Source of the DNA: Clostridiales bacterium
GTDB lineage: Bacteria; Bacillota; Clostridia; Saccharofermentanales; Saccharofermentanaceae
NCBI GenBank assembly: GCA_017964005.1
Contig: JAGCSR010000056.1
Span: 85,276 to 149,275 of the forward strand
DNA length: 64,000 nt
Direction of reading: 5' to 3'
The translations under genes and the position numbers were made by a program. Positions 17,564 to 26,083 of this stretch are shown here, piece by piece. Under the pieces are notes generated by a model. The model worked only from the letters and a program-made list of their open reading frames with translations, did no database searches and was not told the DNA's origin. Numbering within the stretch: the first letter of the stretch is position 1; each line of letters opens with the position of its first letter.

Positions 17564-18679
17564 GTGGAAGGATTTAGTTTATCAATGGAATCCGTTTTGT
17601 CCGAAGCGGTGAGAATGGGCGCATCCGATACCCATATCACGGTCGGGCTCCCGCCGATGATCCGTATCGACGGTACCCTGATGCCGTTGGGTAATCAGCC
17701 TTTGACTGCTGCAGATACCGAATATCTGTGCAAGTCAATGATCAACAAGTCCAGACAGCAGTATTTGAACGAGAGAGGCGAGATCGACTTCTCTTATGTT
17801 GTTGAGGACTACAGCCGTTTCAGATGTAACATCTACAAGCAGCGCGGTACCTATGCGCTTGCTGCAAGATCCATCTCGAATTCCATTCCTACATGCGAAC
17901 AGTTAGGTCTTCCTGATATCTTCAAGGAATTCGTTATGAAGCCGAGAGGACTTATCCTCGTTACCGGCCCTACGGGTTCAGGTAAGTCCACGACACTTGC
18001 TGCCATGATCGGTCACGTTAACGGCAACAAGAAGTGCCATGTTCTTACACTTGAGGAACCTATCGAGTATCTCCATGATCACGGAGAAGCCATGATCAAC
18101 CAAAGAGAGATCCACGAGGATACGCTGTCATTCGCTAACGCTCTGAGAGCTGCCCTCCGTGAGGACCCTGACATTATCCTCGTCGGAGAGATGCGTGACC
18201 TTGATACTATCAGTACCGCTATTACCGCAGCCGAGACAGGACACTTGGTTTTGTCAACACTCCATACCTCATCCGCTTCCGATACGGTTAACCGTATCAT
18301 CGACGTTTTCCCTCCTCACCAGCAGGATCAGGTAAGAGTTCAGTTGTCCACCGTTCTGGTTGCCGTTATCTGTCAGACCCTCGTTCCGAGGATCGGCGGC
18401 GGCCGTTGCGCAGCATTTGAGATCATGATCGCAAATGACGCTATCCGTAACAACATCCGTGAAGGTAAGACATATCAGATAGACAGTACTTTGGCTACAT
18501 CCCTCCAGCAGGGCATGTGTCCTTTGGACTTCTATCTTGCCGAGCTTATCAAGAGAGGCATTATCTCAAGAGATACGGGACTCCAGAGATGCCGTATCCC
18601 CGATGACCTCAAGCGTTATATCAACAACGTCGGCGGAGCTACCAACTCGCCGTTGTTCAACGATCTTGATTTCGCTTAA
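17564..18679 (+). CDS. pilT: Type IV pilus retraction ATPase PilT
   Basis: 371 residues, lacking the N-terminal extension of PilB. Walker A GPTGSGKST is near residue 135, EEPIEYLHDHG gives the Asp box, and EDPDIILVGEMRD is the Walker B. HLVLSTLHTSSASDTVNRI carries the His box and the AIRNNIREGK region the retraction-specific C-terminus of PilT. PilT depolymerises pili, producing twitching. The start is GTG with AGGAGGAG nine bases upstream, 24 bases after the pilB stop. Having both PilB and PilT predicts a dynamic, retractable pilus. Confidence 0.96.
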   Translation: MEGFSLSMESVLSEAVRMGASDTHITVGLPPMIRIDGTLMPLGNQPLTAADTEYLCKSMINKSRQQYLNERGEIDFSYVVEDYSRFRCNIYKQRGTYALAARSISNSIPTCEQLGLPDIFKEFVMKPRGLILVTGPTGSGKSTTLAAMIGHVNGNKKCHVLTLEEPIEYLHDHGEAMINQREIHEDTLSFANALRAALREDPDIILVGEMRDLDTISTAITAAETGHLVLSTLHTSSASDTVNRIIDVFPPHQQDQVRVQLSTVLVAVICQTLVPRIGGGRCAAFEIMIANDAIRNNIREGKTYQIDSTLATSLQQGMCPLDFYLAELIKRGIISRDTGLQRCRIPDDLKRYINNVGGATNSPLFNDLDFA

Positions 18680-18721
18680 TGCGCAACCAATATCAAAGTC
18701 TTATAAGGAGGAAATAAGTAT

Positions 18722-19924
18722 ATGGCCAATTTTAAATATACGGTCATTGACAGTGCCGGTAAAACGTCTGAAGGCCTGATCGAAGCCGAGAATATCGGTG
18801 AAGCGTCACGTAAGCTTAAGTCAGACGGCAAGTATATAGCATCGCTTAAACTTGACCGAGGCACATTCGGGAACATCCAGATCGGCAGCCCCAAGCTCAA
18901 GACTCAGGAACTCGTTGTTATCACAAGACAGTTGTCTTCACTCCTGTCGGCAGGTATCACTGTAGTCCGTGCTCTTGACATGCTTTATCAGCAGCTCGAG
19001 ACTCAGAAGGCAAAGAAGTGTATCGGTGAGATCTATGAAGCTGTACAGGGCGGTAAGTCTCTTTCTGAAGCTTTTGCTGACCAGAGGGGTGTTGTTCCCA
19101 ACATCATGATCCAGATGATATCCGCCGGTGAGGAATCCGGTCGTTTGGATGAAGTTATGTACAGACTTGCTGAACACTTCCAGAAGGATTCCAAGATCAA
19201 GAACAAGATCTCTTCAGCAATGGTTTATCCTAAGATGCTTGCTATCGTTACGGTTTTGGTTTCCGTCGGATTGTTGACATTCCTTGTTCCGGGTATTGCT
19301 AATACTATTGCTGAATTGGGCGGTGAGCTTCCCGGACTTACCAAGGCTATCATGGCTATCAGTAACTCGTTGGTACATTACTGGTATATATATGTAGCTG
19401 TAATCGGTGTCTCGGTATATTCGTTCAAACTGTGGCGCAACTCGGAGAAGGGCGCATATCAGTGGGATACTATTATGCTTAAGGCACCTGTTGTCGGCAA
19501 GATGACAAGAATGAATGCTTCTGCCAGATTTACAAGAACAGTCTCCACACTTCTTCGAAGCGGTATCTCTGTTCTTACCTCTGTCGAGATTACCGAGAAG
19601 TCTCTCGATAATGTCGTTCTTGAGAAGAAACTCGCAGATGCCAGGATCGAGATTAGGAAGGGTACTGCTCTTTCCAAATCCATCAGAGGAATTACCGAGT
19701 TCCCTCCAATGATCTACGCTATGGTATCGATCGGTGAGGAATCCGGTACATTGGACAGCATACTTGATAAGGCTGCAGACTTCTTCGAGGACGAAGCAGA
19801 TGCTGCAACCTCCAAGTTTGTTGCGACACTCGAGCCTGTCATGATCATCATCATGGCTATCATAGTCGGTTTGGTTGTCGGCGGTATCGCAATGCCTATA
19901 TTCAACATGGCATCTTACATCTGA
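18722..19924 (+). CDS. pilC: Type IV pilus inner-membrane platform protein PilC
   Basis: 400 residues, the family's normal length. It is the membrane platform that couples the ATPases to pilin insertion. Two homologous GspF domains are visible (the first with LLSAGITVVRALDML, the second with LLRSGISVLTSVEI), each followed by GEESG..L motifs (GEESGRLDEV and GEESGTLDSI). Three membrane segments are at about 170-190, 220-240 and the C-terminal 375-395 (IIIMAIIVGLVVGGIAMPIF). AAGGAGGAAATA precedes ATG 18722. Sits between the ATPases and pilM as in other monoderm type IV pilus loci. Confidence 0.95.
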   Translation: MANFKYTVIDSAGKTSEGLIEAENIGEASRKLKSDGKYIASLKLDRGTFGNIQIGSPKLKTQELVVITRQLSSLLSAGITVVRALDMLYQQLETQKAKKCIGEIYEAVQGGKSLSEAFADQRGVVPNIMIQMISAGEESGRLDEVMYRLAEHFQKDSKIKNKISSAMVYPKMLAIVTVLVSVGLLTFLVPGIANTIAELGGELPGLTKAIMAISNSLVHYWYIYVAVIGVSVYSFKLWRNSEKGAYQWDTIMLKAPVVGKMTRMNASARFTRTVSTLLRSGISVLTSVEITEKSLDNVVLEKKLADARIEIRKGTALSKSIRGITEFPPMIYAMVSIGEESGTLDSILDKAADFFEDEADAATSKFVATLEPVMIIIMAIIVGLVVGGIAMPIFNMASYI

Positions 19925-19945
19925 TCAGAAGAAAGGAGATAATAA

Positions 19946-21061
19946 ATGGATTTTTCATCATTTGGAAAAGGCGGCACAGAATTAGTTCTTGACTGTTCAA
20001 GTTCTGATCTGAAAGTCGTTCAGGGATCTTACAATCCCAAGACCGGAAAGATCGTAATCGATAAATCCGGTATAGTACCGTTGGAGGGCGACTCCATTTC
20101 TGACGGTGCCATCTCGGATTCCTTCGGTATCGTAATGGCATTGAAGCATGCTTTCGCTAAACTCGATATCAGGGCTAAGAGTGTTACTCTTACGACAGAG
20201 GGAGCTTTCCTCCACTCAAGAGATCTTGAGCTTCCTGTCGTAAAGGAAGACCAGCTCAAGGATATGGTTAAATATGAGGTTATGGGTCAGGGTTCCAACC
20301 GTGATCTTTCCATAGACTACATTGTTTACGGAACGACACAGGACGAAGAGACCAACGCCGATAAGCTTAAGGTCAGAGCTACTGCTGTTCCCGTAGAAGT
20401 CATCGCTGACTTCAGAGAACTCTTAAAGCAGTTGGATCTGGCTCCCGATGCAATGGATGTTAACCCCAATGCCATCAGGAAGCTCTTTGCAAGCACGATC
20501 ATCAACGGCAATCACAGCACGGCTCAGTCCACATTGATGCTCCTTGAGCTGTCAACAAAGACAACGACGGTTACGATCCTTGATAAGGGATTCCCGGTAT
20601 TGAGCAGAAGACTTCAGTTCGGTCACCAGAATATCCGTCAGGTAGCTGATTCCGTAAGAAAGCTTCAGGGCGGTGAAGTCGGTCAGTCCTCCCTTGCGAG
20701 AAGACTTAACATCTCCAAGTCAGACAACGATTCTTCCGTACCGATCGAGGATATCGATGTATGGAATGAGACCGTTGCCGAGCAGCCTGCACTGCAGAGT
20801 GCTGTAAATGCTTACTTTAAGAGCCTCGTGGATGCGGTATCCCGTACGGCTCAGTTCTCGATATCGAAGTTCCGCATCGATGCTATCAGCACCTGCTTCA
20901 TCTACGGATCAGGTTCCGGATATAAGAAAATCGATAAGGAACTTTCACGCCAGCTCGGTACTCAGGTTGAGATCCTCAATACCCTGAGCAACGTTGAGGG
21001 CAGAAATTTTGAGCTTCCTCAGTTCGTTAACTGCTGCGGTGCTCTTATAAGAGAAGACTAA
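19946..21061 (+). CDS. pilM: Type IV pilus assembly protein PilM (actin-like)
   Basis: 371 residues, soluble. PilM proteins are actin-fold cytoplasmic components that bind the N-terminus of PilN. LVLDCSSSDLKVVQG at residues 12-26 is the phosphate-1-like strand-turn of the fold. Middle motifs include VKYEVMGQG and the AMDVNPNAI region, and LMLLELSTKTTTVTILDKG (residues 194-212) matches the second ATP-binding half. AAAGGAGATAATAA precedes ATG 19946. The gene stands in the standard pilM-N-O order directly after pilC. Confidence 0.88.
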   Translation: MDFSSFGKGGTELVLDCSSSDLKVVQGSYNPKTGKIVIDKSGIVPLEGDSISDGAISDSFGIVMALKHAFAKLDIRAKSVTLTTEGAFLHSRDLELPVVKEDQLKDMVKYEVMGQGSNRDLSIDYIVYGTTQDEETNADKLKVRATAVPVEVIADFRELLKQLDLAPDAMDVNPNAIRKLFASTIINGNHSTAQSTLMLLELSTKTTTVTILDKGFPVLSRRLQFGHQNIRQVADSVRKLQGGEVGQSSLARRLNISKSDNDSSVPIEDIDVWNETVAEQPALQSAVNAYFKSLVDAVSRTAQFSISKFRIDAISTCFIYGSGSGYKKIDKELSRQLGTQVEILNTLSNVEGRNFELPQFVNCCGALIRED

Positions 21062-21076
21062 GGAGGGAGTTAAAAG

Positions 21077-22045
21077 ATGGCTATTAACAAAAGACTGTTA
21101 GCCAAGAGGGATATGAACTTCTTCGCGGAATTTACCGCAAATGCCGCGAAGATGAGAAGAATGTTCGGTTATGCTGTTGTTATCGGTGTAATCGTCGTCG
21201 GTGTCCTTCTTGCTATCGTAGGATATGACCTTGTACGTAATGCACTTATCAAGGCCGAGATCACTTCTTTGGAACTTATTCTCAATTCCGAGGAGTATGC
21301 GCATCTCGAAGAGAGAGCTCAGGAACTTGCAAGAGAATTGGAAGAGAAGCAGAATATCTACTATGCTTTGACACAGATGAGAAAGCAGGTTGATACAACG
21401 AATTCCGCTCCTGTCGATCTCCCTGATATATTGAAAGCAAGCATCCCCAGTGATACTTATGTAGAGCACTATGCGATCACTTCCAATGAAGCTGCGATTT
21501 CCGGTGCATCTTTCTCATATTACAGCGTAGTCGATATGGTACATAAGCTTAATGAGTCGGATGTATTTACCACTGTACCCAAGCTTCATATTGCAACTGT
21601 CGATCCTACTTCTATTGCAGGTGTAAGTGATTTTATCCAGACAAAACCGAGTGCTGACGGAAAGACCAGTGTTACGACTTTTAACCTGATCGACAATTAT
21701 TATCAATTCGAGATCCAGGGAACTCTCCTCGGAGAAGTCTATATCTCCATCGGACGTTATGCTAACGGTGATGTTGCTACGAGCCTTTCCGGTATCGAGA
21801 CCATCCCGGTCAAGATCGGCAATCCTTATGAGATCGCAGATGTTGCAACATATACAACAGGCGGTATTACATATAACCTTGCTAAGATCACCGTAAACGG
21901 CATTGCTGCAGATCAGAACAGCGTTGACGGCGCTAAGGCCAACAACAAGATCGCAGGAACTGCTTATAACAACATCGAGATCGGCTTGTATTATGATAAG
22001 CCTGTCGAGACGACGGAATCATCTGAGGGAGGTGAAGGTAAATGA
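21077..22045 (+). CDS. pilN: Type IV pilus assembly protein PilN-like
   Basis: 322 residues. An N-terminal cytoplasmic stretch of about 30 residues (the part that contacts PilM in known PilN) is followed by a membrane helix (GYAVVIGVIVVGVLLAIVGY). A coiled helix then runs to about residue 115, and a beta-rich periplasm-side domain makes up the rest. Position between pilM and pilO, and topology, support PilN; sequence conservation in this family is low. The start follows AGGAGGGAGTTAAAAG. A four-base overlap (ATGA) joins it to pilO. Confidence 0.8.
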   Translation: MAINKRLLAKRDMNFFAEFTANAAKMRRMFGYAVVIGVIVVGVLLAIVGYDLVRNALIKAEITSLELILNSEEYAHLEERAQELARELEEKQNIYYALTQMRKQVDTTNSAPVDLPDILKASIPSDTYVEHYAITSNEAAISGASFSYYSVVDMVHKLNESDVFTTVPKLHIATVDPTSIAGVSDFIQTKPSADGKTSVTTFNLIDNYYQFEIQGTLLGEVYISIGRYANGDVATSLSGIETIPVKIGNPYEIADVATYTTGGITYNLAKITVNGIAADQNSVDGAKANNKIAGTAYNNIEIGLYYDKPVETTESSEGGEGK

Positions 22046-23136
22046 ACAACCTGACAACTAGAGAGAAGGCCATGGCCTTCGGTATACTTCTTATCCTTGT
22101 CATATTCCTCGTATACTTCTTCGGTATCCGTATCCTTAACGACAACTACAAGCAGTATCAGCAGGATCTCAAGACCTTGCAGGATAAGAAAAAGTTCTTA
22201 GATGAACTTAAAGAAGAGAATGCCAACACGGAAGAAGAGATCAAGCTCCTCAACGCAAATATCGAGAAGATCGAGCTGTCCTTCATCGACAAGCTCGAGA
22301 CAGAGAATATCGAACAGTACCTGTTTGATGTTTTCGAGAAGAACAACTGTCCTTACATGTCTAATGTTGATGTAGAAGACATCACCATGACACCTATCGT
22401 TCTCGCAGACGGTTCTTCATCAGAGAATGCGGTTCTCAGAAGGAGCATTAAGATCACATATGTAACGACTGACGGATTCCTGCCTGCTACTTATAACGGC
22501 GATCCTTCATTCTGGAATGAAGACGGAACACCTAATGAGCAGTTGCTGAAAGATCTTATCAAGTATGTCGAAGACAGATTCGCACGCGCGAAGGCTGACA
22601 AGAAGGCTGAGACAGATCCCAATGCAGCTCCCGGAGATCCTGAGACCGAGATCGTATATTTCGAAGGTTACGACGGATTTATCGATTCCCTGAAGCAGAT
22701 CGCTGCAGAGAATAAGGACTGCATCAAGGTTACAGGTATCGAGGCGGAAAGCACACACGGATATCTGAAGCTTACGGCTACCGTTGACTTCTTCGGCGCT
22801 ACATTCAGCAACAGGGTATCTGTTGATAATAACAAGGCTGCATATACCTGGTGGTGCGGTAATACAAATATCGATACCAAGGGCGGCTTCATCGGCAGAC
22901 CTTACTATGTTAAGAATCCTGACAGCAAGTGGAACCACACAGCTGCATACGGCAAGGATGTAATCGGATTCTTCGACAGACCGTTTACACACTATGTCAT
23001 CAATGCTTACTTCTCGAAGGTTCTCATGGATCTTAACAGCATGGATCCTGTTACCGGCGGTGCAGCTACGATCAACGGCCAGAATCAGGATGCAGCCAAT
23101 AATCCGGATGACTTCCAGCAGGTCTCTAACGACTGA
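22042..23136 (+). CDS. pilO: Type IV pilus assembly protein PilO-like
   Basis: 364 residues. A short basic start, one membrane segment (AFGILLILVIFLVYFFGIRIL), and a coiled-coil of about 60 residues rich in Lys/Glu (residues 38-95) precede a mixed fold. This is the PilO plan, with an extra insert around residues 150-200. PilN and PilO form a membrane heterodimer that aligns the assembly machine in other bacteria. Its ATG overlaps the pilN stop. The last gene of the pilB-to-pilO operon; the pilin genes downstream have their own promoters. Confidence 0.75.
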   Translation: MNNLTTREKAMAFGILLILVIFLVYFFGIRILNDNYKQYQQDLKTLQDKKKFLDELKEENANTEEEIKLLNANIEKIELSFIDKLETENIEQYLFDVFEKNNCPYMSNVDVEDITMTPIVLADGSSSENAVLRRSIKITYVTTDGFLPATYNGDPSFWNEDGTPNEQLLKDLIKYVEDRFARAKADKKAETDPNAAPGDPETEIVYFEGYDGFIDSLKQIAAENKDCIKVTGIEAESTHGYLKLTATVDFFGATFSNRVSVDNNKAAYTWWCGNTNIDTKGGFIGRPYYVKNPDSKWNHTAAYGKDVIGFFDRPFTHYVINAYFSKVLMDLNSMDPVTGGAATINGQNQDAANNPDDFQQVSND

Positions 23137-23204
23137 TCAGAAAGGAGTATTTGACCCCGTTTTCAAAATTGTGGCAAAAATTTGAAGAAAATTGAAAAAA
23201 AGTG

Positions 23205-23232
23205 TTGCAATTCTGAAATAAGGTGATATACT
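23205..23232 (+). promoter_or_regulatory. Strong promoter for the first short pilin
   Basis: TTGCAA (23205-23210), 16-base spacer, TATACT (23227-23232), in AT-rich DNA, 41 bases before the start codon of the 66-residue pilin. Confidence 0.75.
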
Positions 23233-23272
23233 AAGCTTACAAACCAAATAAAAACCTTAGGAGGAAATTACC

Positions 23273-23473
23273 ATGAAGAAGATTTCTAAGTCCAAGAAGG
23301 GTTTCACCCTCATCGAGATGGTTCTCGTCATCGCTATTATCGTTATCCTCGCAGCAGTTCTTGCTATGAGCATCGGTACATACCTGACAAAGGCTAAGGC
23401 AGCAGCTTCCTCTGTTTCCTTGCACAACTACTCCATCTCTTCTGTAAACGCTGCAGTTGACGCTGAGCTCTAA
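23273..23473 (+). CDS. Short type IV pilin (66 aa, headless)
   Basis: The prepilin leader MKKISKSKKG is followed by FTLIEMVLVIAIIVILAAV: a Gly at -1, Phe at +1 and Glu at +5, the standard type III signal. The mature chain is only about 56 residues, just the N-terminal helix with a short tail; ordinary pilins have a globular head of 70-100 residues more. AGGAGG precedes ATG 23273. It has its own near-consensus promoter and a very strong GC-rich terminator, so it may be the major pilin. A short helix-only pilin is known from Geobacter PilA, but this one has few aromatic residues, so conductivity is not implied. Confidence 0.9.
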   Translation: MKKISKSKKGFTLIEMVLVIAIIVILAAVLAMSIGTYLTKAKAAASSVSLHNYSISSVNAAVDAEL

Positions 23474-23494
23474 TAACAGATTAAGGTGAAATAC

Positions 23495-23527
23495 CGGGGC
23501 GGGATTTGATCCCGCCCCTTTTCTTTA
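23495..23527 (+). terminator. Intrinsic terminator of the first short pilin
   Basis: GGGGCGGGAT (23496-23505) pairs with ATCCCGCCCC (23509-23518) across a 3-base loop, followed by TTTTCTTT. Very GC-rich for this genome. Together with the promoter it makes the pilin a monocistronic unit. Confidence 0.93.
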
Positions 23528-23606
23528 CTCAAAAATCGTGAATAAGGGAGATCTGCCGGGCAAAAAAAGATTTTGCCTAAAATTTGAACAAATTGTAAAT
23601 TAGTTG

Positions 23607-23634
23607 TTGAAAAATATTGAAAACCAAGTATAAT
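23607..23634 (+). promoter_or_regulatory. Near-consensus promoter for the second short pilin
   Basis: TTGAAA (23607-23612), 16-base spacer, TATAAT (23629-23634). One of the best sigma-A matches in the window. Confidence 0.78.
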
Positions 23635-23685
23635 GTAATTGAAATAAAGATGAATTAGTTTATTCTTTACCATACGGAGGAGCTT

Positions 23686-23901
23686 ATGAAAAGACTATCC
23701 AAGACAAAAAGAGGTTTCACAATGGTTGAGATCTTGATGGTTGTAGCTATTATCATTATACTTGCTGCCGCTGTAGGAATCTCTGCCAACGATATATTGC
23801 ACAATGCTCACGAAGGTCAGGATTCAGTCTCCCAGAGATTGGAAGATGATAAGCAGGGGATCTCTGCCAGCGAGCAGAAGCTGCAGGATTACGGTTTCTA
23901 A
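23686..23901 (+). CDS. Short type IV pilin (71 aa, headless)
   Basis: Leader MKRLSKTKRG then FTMVEILMVVAIIIILAAAV: correct -1 Gly, +1 Phe, +5 Glu. The mature part is about 61 residues; after the membrane helix there is only an acidic, polar helix (..EGQDSVSQRLEDDKQG..). It differs from the first short pilin in its charged tail. GGAGG at 23676-23680 precedes the ATG. Ten bases follow before the next prepilin gene, so it heads a three-gene transcript of prepilins, in contrast with the first pilin, which is transcribed alone. Confidence 0.88.
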   Translation: MKRLSKTKRGFTMVEILMVVAIIIILAAAVGISANDILHNAHEGQDSVSQRLEDDKQGISASEQKLQDYGF

Positions 23902-23911
23902 GGAGGACGAC

Positions 23912-24517
23912 ATGCTTAAGATAGTAAAGGTTAAGAAAACAAAAAAAGGTTTTACGCTCCTTGAGACTTTGTTGTCCGTTGCTCTTCTCGTTATCATCTC
24001 TTCAATGATGATGAACGGTTTTATGGCATCGATCAATTTCTCTCACAATACATCGGTTTACGCAAAGTCTGCCGGAACGAACTACAGGGATGCTATGTCT
24101 GATCTTGCTTACTATGCAACCAAGGCCGGTACCAACAAGAAAGCGGCATATTCAGCCTTGAACTCACAAGGTGCTGACGGAACGATGACATTTACCGGAT
24201 CCGGTGTTGCAGGAACAAACCTTATCCTGAACAGTGACGGTGAACTCAAGGTAAAGGTATTCTCAAAAACAAGTAATGCCACGGATCTTCATGATAACCT
24301 GGGTCTGTCTCAGTACGCTGAGAATTACGGCGGCGGTGATGACAGTTATGCAGATAACCGTTATTCCTTCAACTACATTCCCAGCACAAACGCAGACGGT
24401 GACGGTGATCATGTAGGCGAGATCAGGATCTTCAGACAGAATTCCACCGGAAATTATTTCTGGGGTTATAAGAAGGACGATGGTACGGTAGTTATCCTTT
24501 CACAGGTTAACAGCTGA
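23912..24517 (+). CDS. Type IV prepilin-like protein (201 aa)
   Basis: Leader MLKIVKVKKTKKG, cleavage before FTLLETLLSVALLVII. An internal AGGAGG at 23901-23906 sets ATG 23912, rejecting an in-frame GTG upstream at 23804. The mature protein has a signal helix, then a beta-rich head of about 160 residues with Gly/Asp/Asn-rich loops, the size of a minor pilin. It is likely to be part of the assembly-priming or tip complex with the 24556 gene. PilV/PilW-like by size, but I cannot assign a specific minor-pilin name. Confidence 0.85.
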   Translation: MLKIVKVKKTKKGFTLLETLLSVALLVIISSMMMNGFMASINFSHNTSVYAKSAGTNYRDAMSDLAYYATKAGTNKKAAYSALNSQGADGTMTFTGSGVAGTNLILNSDGELKVKVFSKTSNATDLHDNLGLSQYAENYGGGDDSYADNRYSFNYIPSTNADGDGDHVGEIRIFRQNSTGNYFWGYKKDDGTVVILSQVNS

Positions 24518-24555
24518 CGGATGATACAAGAGATTAATATCGGGAGCGAAGTATT

Positions 24556-25128
24556 ATGAGAAGGATATCCAAGAAGAATAAAAAGGGTTTTACATTACTC
24601 GAGATGATGCTTTCCATTGCTATCATCGTTATGATCAGCGGACTTTTGGTTACACTGATCGTATGCATCAAGGATTCATTCATGACGGTGTTCAACCAGA
24701 ATGACTCGGCAGACTATGCAATGCTCTTTGCAAGAGGCTTCGAGCAGTCATTCCTCGGTAAAGTCGTAAATGAGACATCCGATCCCAGTTATGAGTATCA
24801 TGTCGGAGTAAACGGCGCCGGATCTTACCGTCTGTTCTGTAACTCTCACTCGGTATTCGATACTGCTCAGAGCAGGACCCAGAACGGTACTGTTGAGAAA
24901 TGGGAGATCAAGATGGGTTACAAGTGGGATGATTCACGTAACATGGTTCTTTACAAGGTCTATGTTTGGGATAACTACTACAATCCCGGAAAACTTGCAT
25001 ATATCTATGAAGGCGGATTCATGATCCCTCACTTCAGTGATCAGATCGGTGAGATTACCGTCAGCGGATCTAACATCGTATCCGGTGATACAGACTATAA
25101 GGATCATATCAAGTTTAAGCCCGCATAA
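24556..25128 (+). CDS. Type IV prepilin-like protein (190 aa)
   Basis: Leader MRRISKKNKKG, then FTLLEMMLSIAIIVMISGLL, giving a regular type III signal with Glu+5. The head is about 150 residues with many aromatics (..WDNYYNPGKLAYIYEGG..). It follows the 23912 prepilin by 38 bases and is ended by an intrinsic terminator at 25152-25182. Last gene of the pilus region; PilW/PilJ-like minor pilin by size and place, not by a specific match. Confidence 0.85.
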   Translation: MRRISKKNKKGFTLLEMMLSIAIIVMISGLLVTLIVCIKDSFMTVFNQNDSADYAMLFARGFEQSFLGKVVNETSDPSYEYHVGVNGAGSYRLFCNSHSVFDTAQSRTQNGTVEKWEIKMGYKWDDSRNMVLYKVYVWDNYYNPGKLAYIYEGGFMIPHFSDQIGEITVSGSNIVSGDTDYKDHIKFKPA

Positions 25129-25150
25129 TTAATCAGGATAATCGATCATT

Positions 25151-25186
25151 CAAAAGGGATCATCTTCGGGATGGTCCCTTTTCTGT
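25151..25186 (+). terminator. Intrinsic terminator closing the pilus locus
   Basis: AAAAGGGATCATC (25152-25164) pairs with 25170-25182 (one G-U) with a TTCGG loop, followed by a T-rich stretch. Confidence 0.9.
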
Positions 25187-25240
25187 TTTTAGTCTCAGGA
25201 TATGGTAGAATAAACGATATTTGATGAGGAAGGCGGCAGT

Positions 25241-26083
25241 ATGGGCATTAAGATCGGACTCGACATCGGCGGATCTACCACAAAGATCGTCGGGATCAGG
25301 GATAACGGAATATTCTATACATCCATAGTGAGGTCGGATGACCCGGTTGCTTCGGCTGCCGGTGCAGTCGGCAAATTGATCAGTGACAACAACCTCGCCG
25401 TATCCGATATTGACTGCATATATCTTACGGGAGTAGGTTCAGGCTACTCGGACAACCCGATACTCGGGATCAGGACCGTAAAGATCGAAGAGTTCACGGC
25501 GATCGCGACCGGAGGACTCTATGTGTCAGGCAAAGACCATGCCGTGATAGTCAGCATGGGTACCGGCACTGCGATCCTGGAAGCCGTCCGCAAAGACGGC
25601 AAGATCTTGGCAAGACATATTATCGGCTCCGGTGTCGGAGGCGGGACTTTGGTGGGATTATGTAATTCCGCGATCGGGATAGATGATCCGAAGGTCCTTG
25701 CTAGACTTGCCGATGAGGGTGATGCCGGCAAAGCGGATCTTACCATAGCCGATATTACCGATGAGGAGATCCCGGGACTTCCTCTTACCGCCACGGCTTC
25801 CAACTTCGGCAAAGCCGCTGACGGGCTGGACAGGGAAGATATCGCAGCAGCTGTTTTTAATATGGTCCATCAGGTAATAGGATGTCTTGCCGTTGTGAGC
25901 GCAAGGTCCTGCGGGATCTCAGATATAGTACTGACAGGTCAGCTTACGGGCTTCAATTGGTGCCGCAAGACCGCAGAAGATTTCTCTTCCATGTACGGTG
26001 TTGATTTCCAGATACCCGCCAATGCCGTTTATTCCACTGCTATCGGCGCATACATTGCCGGGAGGGAAGACAGTGAAGCGTGA
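25241..26083 (+). CDS. Type II pantothenate kinase (CoaW/Fumble-type)
   Basis: 280 residues. It catalyses ATP-dependent phosphorylation of pantothenate, the first step of CoA synthesis. The N-terminus IGLDIGGSTTKIVGI is the phosphate-1 loop of the ASKHA fold; GTGTAILEA and GSGVGGGTLVGL (residues 107-145) are the type II signatures, and the C-terminus closes with the typical IGAYIAGR. AGGAAGGCGGCAGT precedes the ATG. It leads an operon in which the next gene starts within its end (GTG 26073). Confidence 0.9.
   Translation: MGIKIGLDIGGSTTKIVGIRDNGIFYTSIVRSDDPVASAAGAVGKLISDNNLAVSDIDCIYLTGVGSGYSDNPILGIRTVKIEEFTAIATGGLYVSGKDHAVIVSMGTGTAILEAVRKDGKILARHIIGSGVGGGTLVGLCNSAIGIDDPKVLARLADEGDAGKADLTIADITDEEIPGLPLTATASNFGKAADGLDREDIAAAVFNMVHQVIGCLAVVSARSCGISDIVLTGQLTGFNWCRKTAEDFSSMYGVDFQIPANAVYSTAIGAYIAGREDSEA

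Noticed and set aside
23804..23911. N-terminal extension of the 201-residue prepilin to an upstream GTG
   Set aside because: It would overlap the preceding pilin and bury the prepilin leader; AGGAGG before ATG 23912 gives a standard leader.
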